From Styela clava (Eukaryota > Chordata > Ascidiacea > Stolidobranchia > Styelidae), in NCBI RefSeq assembly GCF_964204865.1, contig NC_135254.1, positions 16,187,001 to 16,251,000 on the forward strand: a stretch of 64,000 nucleotides of DNA, in the 5' to 3' direction. Under the pieces are notes generated by a model. It worked only from the letters and a program-made list of their open reading frames with translations. It was not told the DNA's origin and did not search any database. The translations under genes and the position numbers were made by a program. Each line of letters begins with the position of its first letter. Position 1 is the first letter of the stretch. Below, piece after piece: positions 34,600 to 46,590 of this stretch.

Positions 34600-37500
34600 A
34601 TGAGTGCTATAAAAACGAATCAGCAACGCCGTCTCACGTCGTCACTCATGGAATTCTTAAAAGAAGGTGTGCTAACTGATTTTGAGGTCAAGGTATCCGG
34701 AAAATCTTTCAGTGTACATCGCAATGTTTTGGCGGCAAGTTCTGACTACTTTAAAGGCATGTTCTTAAGTAAAATGAAAGAAGTTTCCGCCGGTTACGTC
34801 GACATTAAGAACGTCGACGCCGATGCAATGGAACAATGCATTAAATTTATGTACGAGGGCTGCGCCGACATAACCTTGAAGACGGTGCAAAATATTTTGA
34901 TCGCAGCGGACTTGTTACAATTGGATGGATTGAAAACACTCTGCTTTCAATATTTGCCAACTCATCTTTCACCAAATACATGCATCTTCGTTATCAAGTT
35001 AGCAAATATGTTTAGCCATAGCGATATCAAAAAAAAAAGCTGAGGGCGAGATTATGAAAGACTTCGAAAGCGTTACTCGCTCTGACGATTTTCCATCAAT
35101 CACATTGCCAGATCTCTTGCGTTATATTAAAATATCTACAGGAAATCAACGGATAAATCACCGTCTATCTTGGAATGCAATGTTGAGATGGGCAACAAAC
35201 AAAAAATTGAATTCAGACGACGTTTGCGAACTTATCCAAGGCATCGGGTTAACAAACTTTCCGTTTGATTTTTTACTAGACATTGTATTCCCAGACCAAT
35301 TCTTGAAGGATAATGACGCTGCCAAAAACGTCGTGATCACTTCTCGGTTTTCCGTTGCTAGCAAGGTACAGAACAACATTAAAGTCGATAACTGTTTTGC
35401 ACTAAAGAATTTATGCGAAGATTACAAAATAAACAATTATGATGAAATTAAAATCATAATTGATAAATTTTTCGAAGAAAATTTTGAGCAAATATTTGAC
35501 AAAACAGAATTTTGTCACATTTCCAGAGAAGACATATTTAGACTAGTCAAATCTGAAAAATTGAAATGTTCTTCGGAAGAAGTGAAATGGAACGCCGTGA
35601 TAAAATGGATCAAACACGATAGTAAAGTAAGGAAAAGGGAGTTTGAAGAACTTTTCGCTGTCATCAACCTTTCAAAATTTTCCCGGATGTTTCTTGAAAA
35701 AGTAGGACGTGAAAACTTGGTATTACAATCAGAAAAATGTATTCTTCTAGTTTTTCATGAGTACGATTTAAGGTTGCAAAGCATTTGTGGAAATGAAGAG
35801 AGTAAGTATCAAAATAGCTATAGGAATAGCTTGTGGAATTCAATTGTAAGTCTAACGCAGGGATAGGCGTTTTCTAAACTTTACTCTTCGTATTTCGTGT
35901 AAAATAATATACTTAGTGCGCGTTCAGCATATGCTCCGATATCTTTGGTGCCTTCGGTTAATTACTTAATATTTGCGGATTCCACACGAGTGGATTATGG
36001 ACTGAACTTGGGGTGCCGTGAAGGCTTATCCGGCGGTCTAAAAATAATACACTCTTATCTAAAAGTAATCATTCAGATTTTTATTTTCAGCAACACGAAG
36101 TGCAGCAAAATATCAGCCAATTGGCAATATTGTTATTGAAAAATTAGTATTTGAATCACTACAAGGCTGCAAGAAAAGCGAATGTATTGAGATTGAATAT
36201 TCTTTCCCCAGCGGTACATTAAACGTAAGAAACATTTAGGTAAAAGTGTTGCTAGAGACTTTTTTTGGTTTTATATGCCTATATCATCAATGCCTTTACC
36301 ACCTATGTTGCAAATGAATTATGCGTCATTTCCTCGACCCATGACCCCTAAAAATTTTTTTGGTATACTTTGCCACTACAAATTTCGTATGGGTATTTTG
36401 AGAGCATTTACTCGAGTTAGTTAGATTTCCTTATTTTAGTTCCATTACGAGTTCGGGGACTGCCTGTGTTAGCCAAGTGAATATACCCCCTGCACATAAC
36501 TTTCAATCCCTTTACACAACTTGATGTTAGGAGGCGAACAAAATTAGTTACATACATACTGGAACACACACTTCTGGCCCTAATTTGTGTCTACTGTAAC
36601 TAAACTAAAACTCTTCGTACTGACCATCCAGCTAATTGGTTTCTAACTGAAGTTCCCACGCAGAAGTAAATTCTGGTAAATACCAAGCAAAACCAGGACA
36701 ACGATCAACTTTATCAGCGTAAAAATCGTGTCTGAGCCATCCAGGTGCTCAAGCTAAACGATCTGAGCGGCAGCCGAATTTTCAACTCTTACATCCTCGT
36801 TACTTTACTGCTTGCTGGTCATTACCACCAAAATAAACAAAGAAGTCGATTATTGGGGAAATATTCATTGGCGGCAATCCCACATTTTCATTGCGACTTT
36901 TGTGCCTAATGTGGTTCAGGTAAAGAAATTTATTTGCGAGGATGGTCGATACGCTGCGCCTATCGCACGGCTGTTGCTAGACTCATTATACAGAATCGAC
37001 CGCATTTGCGTTGGGCAGTGATATATATAGTAAATTTAAATGAAATTGAATCGCATATTATATTTAGGGGATTTCTTATCTAAGCAAAGAATTCACTGCT
37101 TATTTGCCCAACGATCCCACTGGAGAACATCTTGCCGCTCTTTTAAGACAAGCCTTTATAAATGGCCTGACTTTTAAAATTGATGAAGTCGCAAGCGGAC
37201 AGGGAAGAATTGTCTGGAATGATATACCACATAAAACAAGACAAGATGGAGGACCAGAAAAGTCAGTACTTACTTTGTTATGTCCATTTATCGCCGTATT
37301 ATTAATTAAAAGTATCGTTAACCCGTCTTGTTGTCAATTAAGCCAAGGGACGTAAGACAAACGCAAAATTCGATAACGTAATGTACCTCAAAATATTGAG
37401 TGATCGTTGGCTGATAAATACTTTAATCAGACATCCTCTTGTCAAACTTCTTTGTATGTTTATAAATTGAATTTGTGCTGTATATATATGAAGTCAAATG

Positions 37501-37977
37501 CAAGCTCTTAATAAATTCTTTTCAATTTTTAAGATTGATAGTAGGTCTACTGATAATTGGGTACTCCCGAAGTATGTGAACCAAGATGGCGGACACCGGA
37601 ATGTAGTATGTGCCAGGTTAGGGTTAGGGTATAATTTCAGGTACAAATACTACGGGAGTCACTTGGCTAGTCCCCGAACTTGTAATAGAGTTAAAATAAG
37701 GAAAATTGGAATAAAATTATGGCCTAACCTGGTACACATACTACGTTCCGGTGTCCGACATCTTGGTTCACATACTTCGGGAGTACCGGTAATTGTTATT
37801 ATCAGACTAAAAAAACTTTCCGGTGCTTTCAATATTGTCTCATTGACTGTTTTTTTCTAGTTCAAAGTATTTTCAATATTGCAATATATATTATTATATT
37901 TTGACAGCAATGGATACCCAGATCCAAATTATCTCCCTCTTCTTCGTCAAACTTTGGAAGCGAAAGGAATAAAATGA
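34600..37977 (+). CDS. BTB-BACK-BACK protein fused to a Deltex C-terminal (DTC) domain; one frameshift
   Basis: Four exons: 34600-35801, 36091-36224, 37068-37261 and 37908-37977. With one A removed from the 10-A run at 35029-35038 the frame is 532 residues; as written it stops after SDIKKKS. The BTB domain is ~10-120 (DFEVKVSGKSFSVHRNVLAA, YFKGMF). A first BACK-like region (~125-235, LANMFSHSDIKKKAEGEI) and a second (~250-385, WNAVIKWI, FEELFAVINLSKF) follow, as in kelch-like cullin-3 adaptors, but there are no kelch repeats. Residues ~401-532 match the DTC domain of Deltex E3 ligases: IEIEYSFPSGT, TAYLPNDPTGEHL, IVWNDIPHKT and GYPDPNYLPLLRQTLEAKGI. No RING finger precedes it. Splice phases 1, 0 and 2 are all matched. 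ATG 34543 in frame would add 19 hydrophobic residues; 34600 gives the usual adaptor start. Confidence 0.8.
36415..36640. mobile_element. Copy of the GGTACTCCCG MITE family (long form)
   Basis: Shares TTAGTTCCATTACGAGTTCG, TTAGCCAAGTGAATATA, CAACTTGATGT and GGCGAACAAAATTAGTTA with 25605-25750. Its ends are decayed. Lies in intron 2 of the BTB-DTC gene. Confidence 0.6.
37560..37787. mobile_element. GGTACTCCCG MITE, near-complete copy
   Basis: Inverted repeats of about 40 nt start GGTACTCCCGAAGTATGTGA and end with the complement. The centre includes GGTTAGGGTTAGGG. The flanking 8-mers GATAATTG and GGTAATTG match at 7 of 8. It lies in the last intron of the BTB-DTC gene and explains the 120-codon frame there. 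Confidence 0.8.
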
Positions 37978-39233
37978 GCATCCTGTAAAATGTGTACCAT
38001 GCTTTTTGAATTGTTGCCATTAGTCAGCTAAAATAGCATGCAGTGCCTTTATTGAATTAAGTTAATATTTGATTCAAAAATTAGAAAATTTTCGAGATGG
38101 TTTTAACTTCGTGCTAAAATAATTAGCAAATTCCATTTGGACTGTTTGATTTTTATGCGAATTAATGCTATAAAAATGCCATGCAGACAATATTGGTATA
38201 TATACTGTGTTGCGTCAAAAATCGTTAATGCCACTTTTGTGAAATTTTTTCTTAAATTTCTTCCTAATAATTAAATCGATTCATTTTTCTCAAAGACTAT
38301 TTGAAATATTTAATATTGACATCATTCGAGTTTTGAATTCTTCATTATTATTCGATACATATATGAGCTGTTTTCATATCGTATCTCCGAACAAAACACC
38401 CGGACTAAACAAACATCTTTTGGGTTTGTCTTAGCTTACTTATTTAGTTATCACTTGAATGAGATGTGGGCCTGGTTTGACCAGTAAATACCAGGCTGAT
38501 CTTGAGATTGGCATATTTGATTCGTTTTTAAATTTATTATTTTGACTTGATACATTTATGCTTTTTGCAAATTTAGAATAATTGTATTTCAGAACCAAGT
38601 GCAATCGAATGTGTAACATGCAATGACTTACTTATTTTTACAACCTTTGCCCAAATTCTTGCAGCTACGCGCAGTTATAAATATTTATATATTCATCCAA
38701 TCCATGTGAATTCGCATTTTTAGTCTCCGTTTACTTATTACTTACCTAATATACATTTGCATCACCGATGCTTCTTGCATTTTAAAAGAAACGATATTTT
38801 GTTGCATACACAGTATGCTTAATTAACAGGAAGAAACAATATGTACTAATTGAATGTAAATACGAAAATTACAATGCGTGTTAAATAATTGCTAAATTGT
38901 GGATTTTTGTTTTGGTGATGATAAAGACAAACAAATTTGCGCGGATTAAGTGTTTATCAGTTACAGCTTTAATTAAGAATTTTTTTTAAGAAAGACTATT
39001 GTTTGCTTGTGATTGTTTCTTTGCAAAGATTATTATAAAAATAAAATTTTTAATTTAAACTGTATAAGTTCTAAATGATTTTGCACAACTACGGTGAATT
39101 AGAATCTATAAATAAAATTATTCGTATTTAAGGTAACGTTATACACATATACTGTCATTTGAATAATTTAAATACACAGTCAATGGATTTTATGGGCAAG
39201 TATTGTATGTACTTGCTTGACTCTACGTCTGAC

Positions 39234-39409
39234 ATGGGCAAATTACGGCCCGCGGGCCAAATCCGAGGCCTATTGTTTTCCACTATGACTTTTGTAACAC
39301 TGAAATATTGTTCATAAAATGTAACTTTTTACGTCACACTTAGGTGGCCCGCCAGTGTAGGTGGGCAAATTGTTTGGTCCCCGGTCCGAAAACGTTGCCC
39401 ACCCCTTCA
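39234..39409. mobile_element. hAT-like MITE fragment
   Basis: Begins ATGGGCAAATTACGGCCCGC and ends AACGTTGCCCACCCCTTCA. The GGCCCGCGGGCC interior resembles the 45096-45538 family. The duplication is not visible. Confidence 0.5.
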
Positions 39410-40875
39410 GGCTACATGATATGTTTGCAAAAAATTGGAAATCAAATCGAAAATTAGTATACACGTTCTGATTCCGTGATGACGAAAACTCTATTATTGG
39501 CTTTTCGGAGGAGTACATTTGAAAACACTCACGACATCACACTTCAAAACAATCAGAAAACAACACACTATATCCAGACAGGTTGATTCAACGCTGGGCA
39601 TACATATTCATGGACAATTTTGACGCGTCGTTTTTGTATGAATCACATGCTTTTTGCCACCAAACTGTCGCGCCATCTTGAATTTGAAAGTTCTTCGATT
39701 TAATAGGAAAAAACCGATAGTTGATTCAAGTAAAGGGAGACGTACATAGATTCGATACCACATAAATTTTCTAGAGTCTTTTAGACAAATGTCTAGAGTC
39801 TTCTAGACAAATGTATTTAGACAAATGAACAATTTCGCAAAAGTATTTTCGCTCAGACTCTGTACCTTTGACGGGGTATTGGGCAGTCCCCACGATGACG
39901 TATATGTGAAAAATCAATGCATGTGCAGGCGAAAGATTTAATGACAAAAAATCAAACATTGCGCGATAGCAGAAATGATAACTAGTTTATAAATCACATC
40001 AGTATAATACTAGGTTGAGACATTCAAAATTTGAACGGTAATGACATAGTCTTTTCTTGACTTGGATAATCGTAACATTTTCATTGAGTATTACGCAGAA
40101 CAAGGTCATAATCTTTCAACTCAAAATGAAGCGCCTCTGCATAGACAAGCCCCGATCGCGTATATATATATTTCCTACTGATACAGTTTCATATCTGTGA
40201 CCGCTACTGAAAAACTATTTATAATCATAATTGCACTTTAATAAATAAGAAAGAGCATTAGCTGCACTCTAAACAGTGTGTAATTACGTAAATATGAGCA
40301 GTATATTCATTCAACTTCTAAACATGCGAATATTATTATAATGCACATAAAGTCTTAAGGTATCATTTATTATACATTTGAAAATGAAAAACCCCATATA
40401 ATAAATCACAAATTAAACTCTTTATCTTGGAGAAGTGTGTTGCTTATTTTGCAAGCGTGCTCACTAAGTATTTTCATATACATATAGACTTATATTCAAG
40501 CTTGTCCATTTGTATTAAATGCATGGGACACGAAAACCGTATGGTTTTCAGGGAAATAATGGTAAAACATATCGATATGGACTTTGTGTCCATATATTTG
40601 AGCATAGCTGTCTTGTTAGTTATAAAGAGCAAAATATATTCAGCAACAGCATGGACACATGTATAATAGTTATGAATATAAAGTTGACAAATCCTGTAAA
40701 TTTTGTTGTTTTGCAGGTCTCTTCGTACATGTAGTCCTATATTTAGTAGACGCTAAAACTAAATTTAACATTTTTTATTGAATTGTATTCCAATGGGAAT
40801 CCCATAGGATGGGAATGGGACAGAAAAATATGTTCCATGGACAAGCCTGCTTATATTACATTTGCGATTAGGGAA

Positions 40876-40893
40876 TTTATTTATTTATTTATT
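40876..40893 (-). terminator. Overlapping AATAAA polyadenylation signals
   Basis: Four overlapping AATAAA hexamers on the minus strand, 93-112 nt beyond the acyltransferase stop codon, in a position typical for its 3' end. Confidence 0.55.
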
Positions 40894-40985
40894 TTTTAAT
40901 CAGTAGCAAGACAACTGAAAATCATTTTAACAAATCAGCAATTTTGTAGATACTTGGTGATAATCGAATTGAGCAGTCATTATAT

Positions 40986-43900
40986 TTATGATATAATCAA
41001 TTTAACATCTTCGTTCAGATATTTTGTTTTGTGTTTGTTGAAAAGTTCTTCCAATTTTTCTATGTATTTCTCCCGCAAGGCCACAAGCTCTTCACTCGAT
41101 GGATTTGGATCCTTTTCCACTTCGATTGGGGCTCCAACTGTAGAATAAAAAATACAATCAACCAAATTGATATCGCGATAGTAGTAGCAGTAGTTTTGTC
41201 AATACTAACTGCAAAACATATTTTTCCTCGAGACGAGTTTTCTATATTTGAGTGTATATGCATTGAGCTGAGTATTTACTCTTAAAGTACAGGATTACAA
41301 TTGAACATACCTGCCTAATGTCATTGACTGTGAAGTCATTTATTTATAGGATTCGTCCATTACAACCTTCTTACTAATCAAGTACACTAAAGTTTCTGTT
41401 ATACAACCTAATCTGGTACATAATTTTAGTATAAAATTATACAGTGTCTCCCATATTAAGACGCATATATGCTTACCAACAAAGTTCAAAGGTCGTCTTC
41501 GTGGGAGTAAGCCGTAGTTGTATTGAAATATTCCTCTGGCATGAAACGCTGGGAAAGCCACGTCTAAATACTTCATGGAAAATTCCTGAAATTTTCTGAG
41601 TTTGGATCCTGGTGGATTTTCTGCTTGATCCCACAATTCGTGGTCTCCAAAGGAAAAGCAAGGAACGAGGGGAACACTGAAAAGTCAACTCTCGTCAATA
41701 ACAAAATACGGGCAATCTAAATAACCACGCTTTAACTGCAACTGAAGTTACCGGGTTGAAACGTTGACATTTGAAGAACATTACTAAAGGACAAGATGAA
41801 CTTAATAGCAACACATTTGATAAAATCCTAAGTACATTAAGATGCCTATAAATTATAACATATAAAAAAGAATAAAGAAAAACATTCGCAAGGCTTCCGC
41901 TTATGAACCGCAAGTATATAAGACTTGAATACTATATCTCCAACGCATGTTGCTAACATAAACACCCAGCATTCTGACAGTAAGGCATTGCGACAAGTAT
42001 GCTATAAGGTTGATGACATGAAAGCTAACATGCACAAGTCAAGTTTATTTTATCCAATCAGCAAAAGACAATCGCATACAACATTCAGAAAAGAGATAAT
42101 CTTACAATTTTACCGAGGAAGGGGGGAAGTCGCGAGGAACCAAAGCTAGTTATCGAGCAGCGACACCCAAAATCATTCAAAATCTTTTACCTAAATCCTT
42201 CTTGATTAATGAAAAGAAAGGTTGCCCATAGATAATAGTATTCACCCGTGTACTTTAGCCATTTTCACGAATCCCATTCTTTGTCGAACAATAATTTTTA
42301 CATCGCCTGGTCTGGCGTCAAGAGATTCTGGTGCACCGCCTAAATGTTTATGATTAGTTTAGTGATCAAGAAATTTCAGCATGCATATGCTTACTCAATT
42401 CTCAATAACTCTAGACACAGTAAATGATTTTGCTGTAACATTTATGCGTATATGGTAAATTTTCAATTACTTTGTTGTTGATAGTTTAAATATACACTAC
42501 CCAAGGGGCGATTGTAGTCGATGCGAAATTCAAGGAAGTTCAGATCCTGGGGTGTTTAGCAAGGACACAGGGCTGTCATCTACACAAAACATATTGAGCT
42601 AACGTCTGCACGGTTTAGTGTCGTATGTCACTTAGTCTCAGTTTTCACTTTCACAAAAGAGTGAGAATAAACTGTCTGTATTGGCCATATAACAAACTAA
42701 ACGAGACCATGGCTATATTGAACAACTCCGGACCGTGATTCACCTTTTGTTTGCATAACCCCAGATTGCATTGATGCTAAGTAAATATCACAGTTATATT
42801 CAATATCAGTGGGATCGGGTTACAAAACGGTAACTGCCTTGTTCTTGACATAATTTTTCAAAACTGATTGAACAATCTTTGTCGCCGTAAAAGCCTTTGA
42901 TCCAGAAAGCAAAAAGAGTCAAGGTTACAACAACTCAGATGGTTATTAATCTGCGATTACTGACACAGGACGAAAATGGAACTTTGAAATATTTCGATCA
43001 GAATTGTGATATTTGAATTTCTTTAAATAAAAACTTGATGTTAAACAACAAAATGGGTCACCTGGCAGAATTCCCACTAAATTCCCTCCTTTGGGTTTAG
43101 TGATAAGGTGCTTTATTGAAGCCTTTGTAGAGGAGACCAGAGCTGCATAAAGTTATTAATTGCCAATTAAAAATTCCTTAATATAACTCGTACGAGTAAA
43201 TTGTATCGGGTGAGCGACCATATTATAATGATTGCAAAACAATATAATTCCAATGTGAAACGCACTGATAAATAATGAATCAATACCTACTTTCATAATA
43301 ACTGTGTGCTTTCAATTACGATGGATGGATTTAATCAAGGATGATAAAATTAATAGAACATGCAGGTTTGAGCCAGTACCATGAAATAAATTGTCGTTCA
43401 AACTTTACCTGCGAAAACTCCGATGAACTCTTGATGAAACTCTTTATTCGACAATATATATATATACATTCAATATGAAATAATTTAAGGTTATAAATAT
43501 TTGAAAAGGCGTAAGTTGAATTGAAAACGTTAATAAGAATAAGTAAAAATGTACTCACATCCTGACAAGATATAATCACGAAATAGTGGAATCCTGAACC
43601 AGAAAGGCAACATTGTTAGGTAACTGTCGAAGCCCGGAAATAATTTGTGAGTGTCGGTTACGGCACTAGTCAAATTGAGAAATGTTCCAGGACAAAGTAC
43701 CCCGTGCGGGTAACAGATCAGCAGATAATTCCGACGAGGATCGAGATCAGCAGTTTTGTGAATCTGCAAATAAGCATGATCAAATCACATAACTTAAAAT
43801 CGAGTAACTATTTATACCTCGTATATCCAAATACCTGGCGTAGATCCAAGTTAGGTAGATTTATAAAGAAATTTGAACTTTCTAAGATTTTATAACACGG

Positions 43901-44761
43901 GCATATCCCAATATTCCTGCCTTCGACAGGGCTGTTTTTGCTGATATTTTTTGAATTGTTGAAATAGATTAATATATTAATATTTTATTTTCTGTAAATT
44001 CGTTGATTTGGGTGGACAGGAATCTTTCGTTTGATTATGAAAATGGAGTCGTTCGGTTCCAGTAATGTCGATTTAGTTCTAAATGTACACTGACTCTGAA
44101 CAGTTTAATACCGTTTTCCATCTATATGAGTAATAGATTGATGTCTACCCACCTTTATAGGAAAGTAATCACGCATTCCATACCAAATCCCCCAATTCTT
44201 TATAGCGTAGATTGGCCTACCACCGCGTTCCGGCGTTTTCCAGTCAAACCACATGTAAACAAGGTATATCACCGAGAGCGGCCATATTCTAGTGAAGAAT
44301 GTGTACACGAAAAATGCCAGACAAATTTGAGCTGAAAAGTGAAGTTGTGTAAATAATCGTAGCCCATATAAAAGCTATTTTATCACAGAGCCTTGTAGGT
44401 ATTGTAGGCCTAATTGGTAGAGTTCATAACGGTAAATAGCGCCTGAGTATTATCACGGGATACTGAATATAATTTAATCCGAAAATGCAACGTTTCTGAA
44501 GCAGTAATAATGAATTTAGTCGTTTCTTTATCGATGTCGTTACTTCTGATTGTCCCACAACTTCCCGATATCATGTGAACATTCACATTTTTAGACAAAA
44601 TACTTTTCCGTAACCAGTAAAATTTGGAATAGAACAATGCCATATGGCATATATCAATATTATAACAACTTACCGAGAAATACGAAGGATACTACGTAAT
44701 GAAGAGCTCCAAGTGTCTGAAATCTTCTTGCCCACGGTGTTGTCAGAGGAGCGAATTGCAT
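40986..44761 (-). CDS. DGAT2/MOGAT-family acylglycerol acyltransferase
   Basis: Seven exons in minus order: 44761-44674, 44331-44153, 43763-43559, 43142-43062, 42339-42246, 41676-41477 and 41137-40986. They total 999 nt (332 residues), the usual length for monoacylglycerol acyltransferases, and all phases close. The family transfers acyl-CoA to mono- or diacylglycerol at the endoplasmic reticulum. Visible features: paired hydrophobic membrane segments within ~20-58; the active-site YPHG at 107-110 (HPHG in many members); GGAPESLDARPG; RMGFVKMAKVHGVPLVPCFS, the conserved neutral-lipid signature; FHARGIFQYNYGLLPRRRPL; and a Lys/Glu-rich C-terminus (EKYIEKLEELFNKHKTKYL). Sequence by eye does not separate DGAT2 from MOGAT or AWAT members, so no symbol is given. 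It faces the BTB-DTC gene tail to tail. Confidence 0.92.
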
Positions 44762-45095
44762 ATTGGAAACCAAGTTTTCCTGCTATACAAACGCTGCAGC
44801 TTATCGACTCTTGAATGCACACGACCAAAGGTTAGTCGCGAACTGCTCGCTTCAAAATCAGGAGAGTAGTTAGTTATTAACGCAAGCTAAGCGATTTACG
44901 CGTCGCAAGTCTCACTTGACATCAATCTGCATTGTTTACTATCTCGTAACGAGACGCGGAATACGCTTACGTTATTTTGTGAAAAACAATAGTCTGCTTA
45001 TCGCGCTATTATCCTTCGTTAATCATGATCGATACGGTTTGGCAGCGTGCACTGACTCAAGCAATTGTTATAAAGCACAATGCAAAAGTGTAAAT

Positions 45096-45538
45096 CAGGG
45101 GTCGGCAACCTTTTGTCGCTCGCGGGCCAAAATTAAAGGTTGCAAGTCATTGGCGAGCCGCACATATTTTTAGAAAGTCAAAAATCGAATGAATGACCGA
45201 TGAATCACATTTTATCACACAGATCATTTTGATATTTGCGACCATTTGAATATTTTTTTGCGCCATTAAATCATTTGCACTTAGCATCAACTTTTCTGCG
45301 TTTTGTTGCCATTTGTCTAAAGTATATTTAAATTATAGGCTCATTAAACGAGTAATTGTGAATTTTATACTTGTTAGATTATAATATAATTTAGTCTACG
45401 CGTAAATTCTTTTGCGTAAAGAATATAATCGACAAAACAGATATAATTTGTTACTATAATTCAGTGAAGCGTCGCGGGCCGGATTATATTGCTCCGCGGG
45501 CCGGATGCGGCCCGCGGGCCGTAGGTTGCCGACCCCTG
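45096..45538 (-). mobile_element. hAT MITE with perfect 8-bp duplication and transposase remnant
   Basis: Begins CAGGGGTCGGCAACCTTTTG and ends GGTTGCCGACCCCTG. Both flanks are GTGTAAAT. On the minus strand it keeps an ATG-led stretch like the MAAKRR... remnant at 15972 (complement of GCATCAACTTTTCTGCGTTT). It has a strongly GC-rich end (GGCCCGCGGGCC). Confidence 0.88.
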
Positions 45539-46314
45539 GTGTAAATGTATGCTGACTCCGAAACTATGTGGGACAATAGTGTACATTCGGACCTGCTTTC
45601 AGAAGCTTTAAGTTATCCCAGCTTCGATTCGACTTTCCCACCTTGTTCATATCTATAGTGTGTACAATTAAAGTATACTGTATATACTACCGGTACATCC
45701 ACTAATCTCTAAACCTCAATTAAACCATTTTACATGTACACAAAGGTCTACTAGAAATTTAACGCTTCATTCTCGGGGCTCCGAATACAATATAAATTAG
45801 GAAAATAATTATTCATGTTAAAAAAGGGATTGTTTTGAGTTAGTAATTAGCGTCCATAAAAGCACTACTACATTTAAAAAATCTTGGTCGCTTGAAGAAA
45901 GTTTGGAAACCACTGGACTATTAAGATCGAGCTCAAGTCGTCAAATGCTTCGTTTTTTTACAACACATGACAACACATTTTATATTTCGAGATTATGGCG
46001 ATTGATTGATGACGCTAAGATTCATGTGCTGAACGACCTATGACCTTGGTTGGCCCAAAATGTTTCATCTATGATCTGTAAATATGATATACTTTTTGTT
46101 TAAAATTTGCGTGCTGGAAATAGTCGTACATTTTTCAACCTTTAATAGGTCAGTTTTCAAGAAGCTCAAATTGAGAGACCGATTTATATGAAATCCGATT
46201 TGTATCACTAGTGAAAGACTATTGTCATTGACTTTTCGATCTGCTCCAATTGGACAACAAATTTATGTCATATAATACGGCACAAGGTGTCGCTATTTTT
46301 TATTCTGACACATA

Positions 46315-46455
46315 AAAAACGAATCTCTTGAAGTCCACAGAAATTTTTGAAATAAGTGAAAGTAATAGCCTTCTGGCGAAAAATCAATCTTTAACCACTG
46401 AAAATTTCAAAGCAATTGGTATAGTATTCGAAGAGAAACGCGATTTCATCATGAC
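46315..46455 (+). repeat. Interspersed repeat copy (as at 1313-1440)
   Basis: AAAAAACGAATCTC, TTTGAAATAAGTGAAAGTAA and TGAAAATTTCAAAGCAA match the two units near 1313 and 1541. It directly abuts the LINE end that follows, so the two may be parts of one longer element. Confidence 0.65.
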
Positions 46456-46460
46456 GAATG

Positions 46461-46590
46461 GGGTGTATGCCGCACATCTGTGTTTTAGGCCAATATGGTC
46501 TTGTGCATACATCCCGTCTTCAGTATTTATAAGTACTTACTCTTTTATATTGCTTTTACGAGACGAATAAACATACATACATACATACAA
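46461..46590 (+). mobile_element. LINE-like 3' end with CATA tail
   Basis: Second copy of the element at 14190-14321 with a cleaner (CATA)n tail at 46571-46588. Shared blocks include TATGCCGCACAT, TCTTGTGCATACATCCCGTC and ACTCTTTTATATTG. Confidence 0.65.

Larger units (their letters stand above)
37978..40985. other. Intergenic between two convergent genes
   Basis: AT-rich 3' flanks of the plus-strand BTB-DTC gene and the minus-strand acyltransferase. Apart from the element at 39234-39409 I see no gene, RNA or conserved frame. AATAAA at 37968-37973 overlaps the end of the BTB-DTC frame. Minus-strand AATAAA sites lie near 40876-40893. Confidence 0.5.

Noticed and set aside
37498..37860. 120-codon plus frame
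   Set aside because: It is the interior of the palindromic MITE at 37560-37787.
41473..41688. 71-codon minus frame over acyltransferase exon 6
   Set aside because: Alternative frame of the real exon, which matches the DGAT2 family in the other frame.
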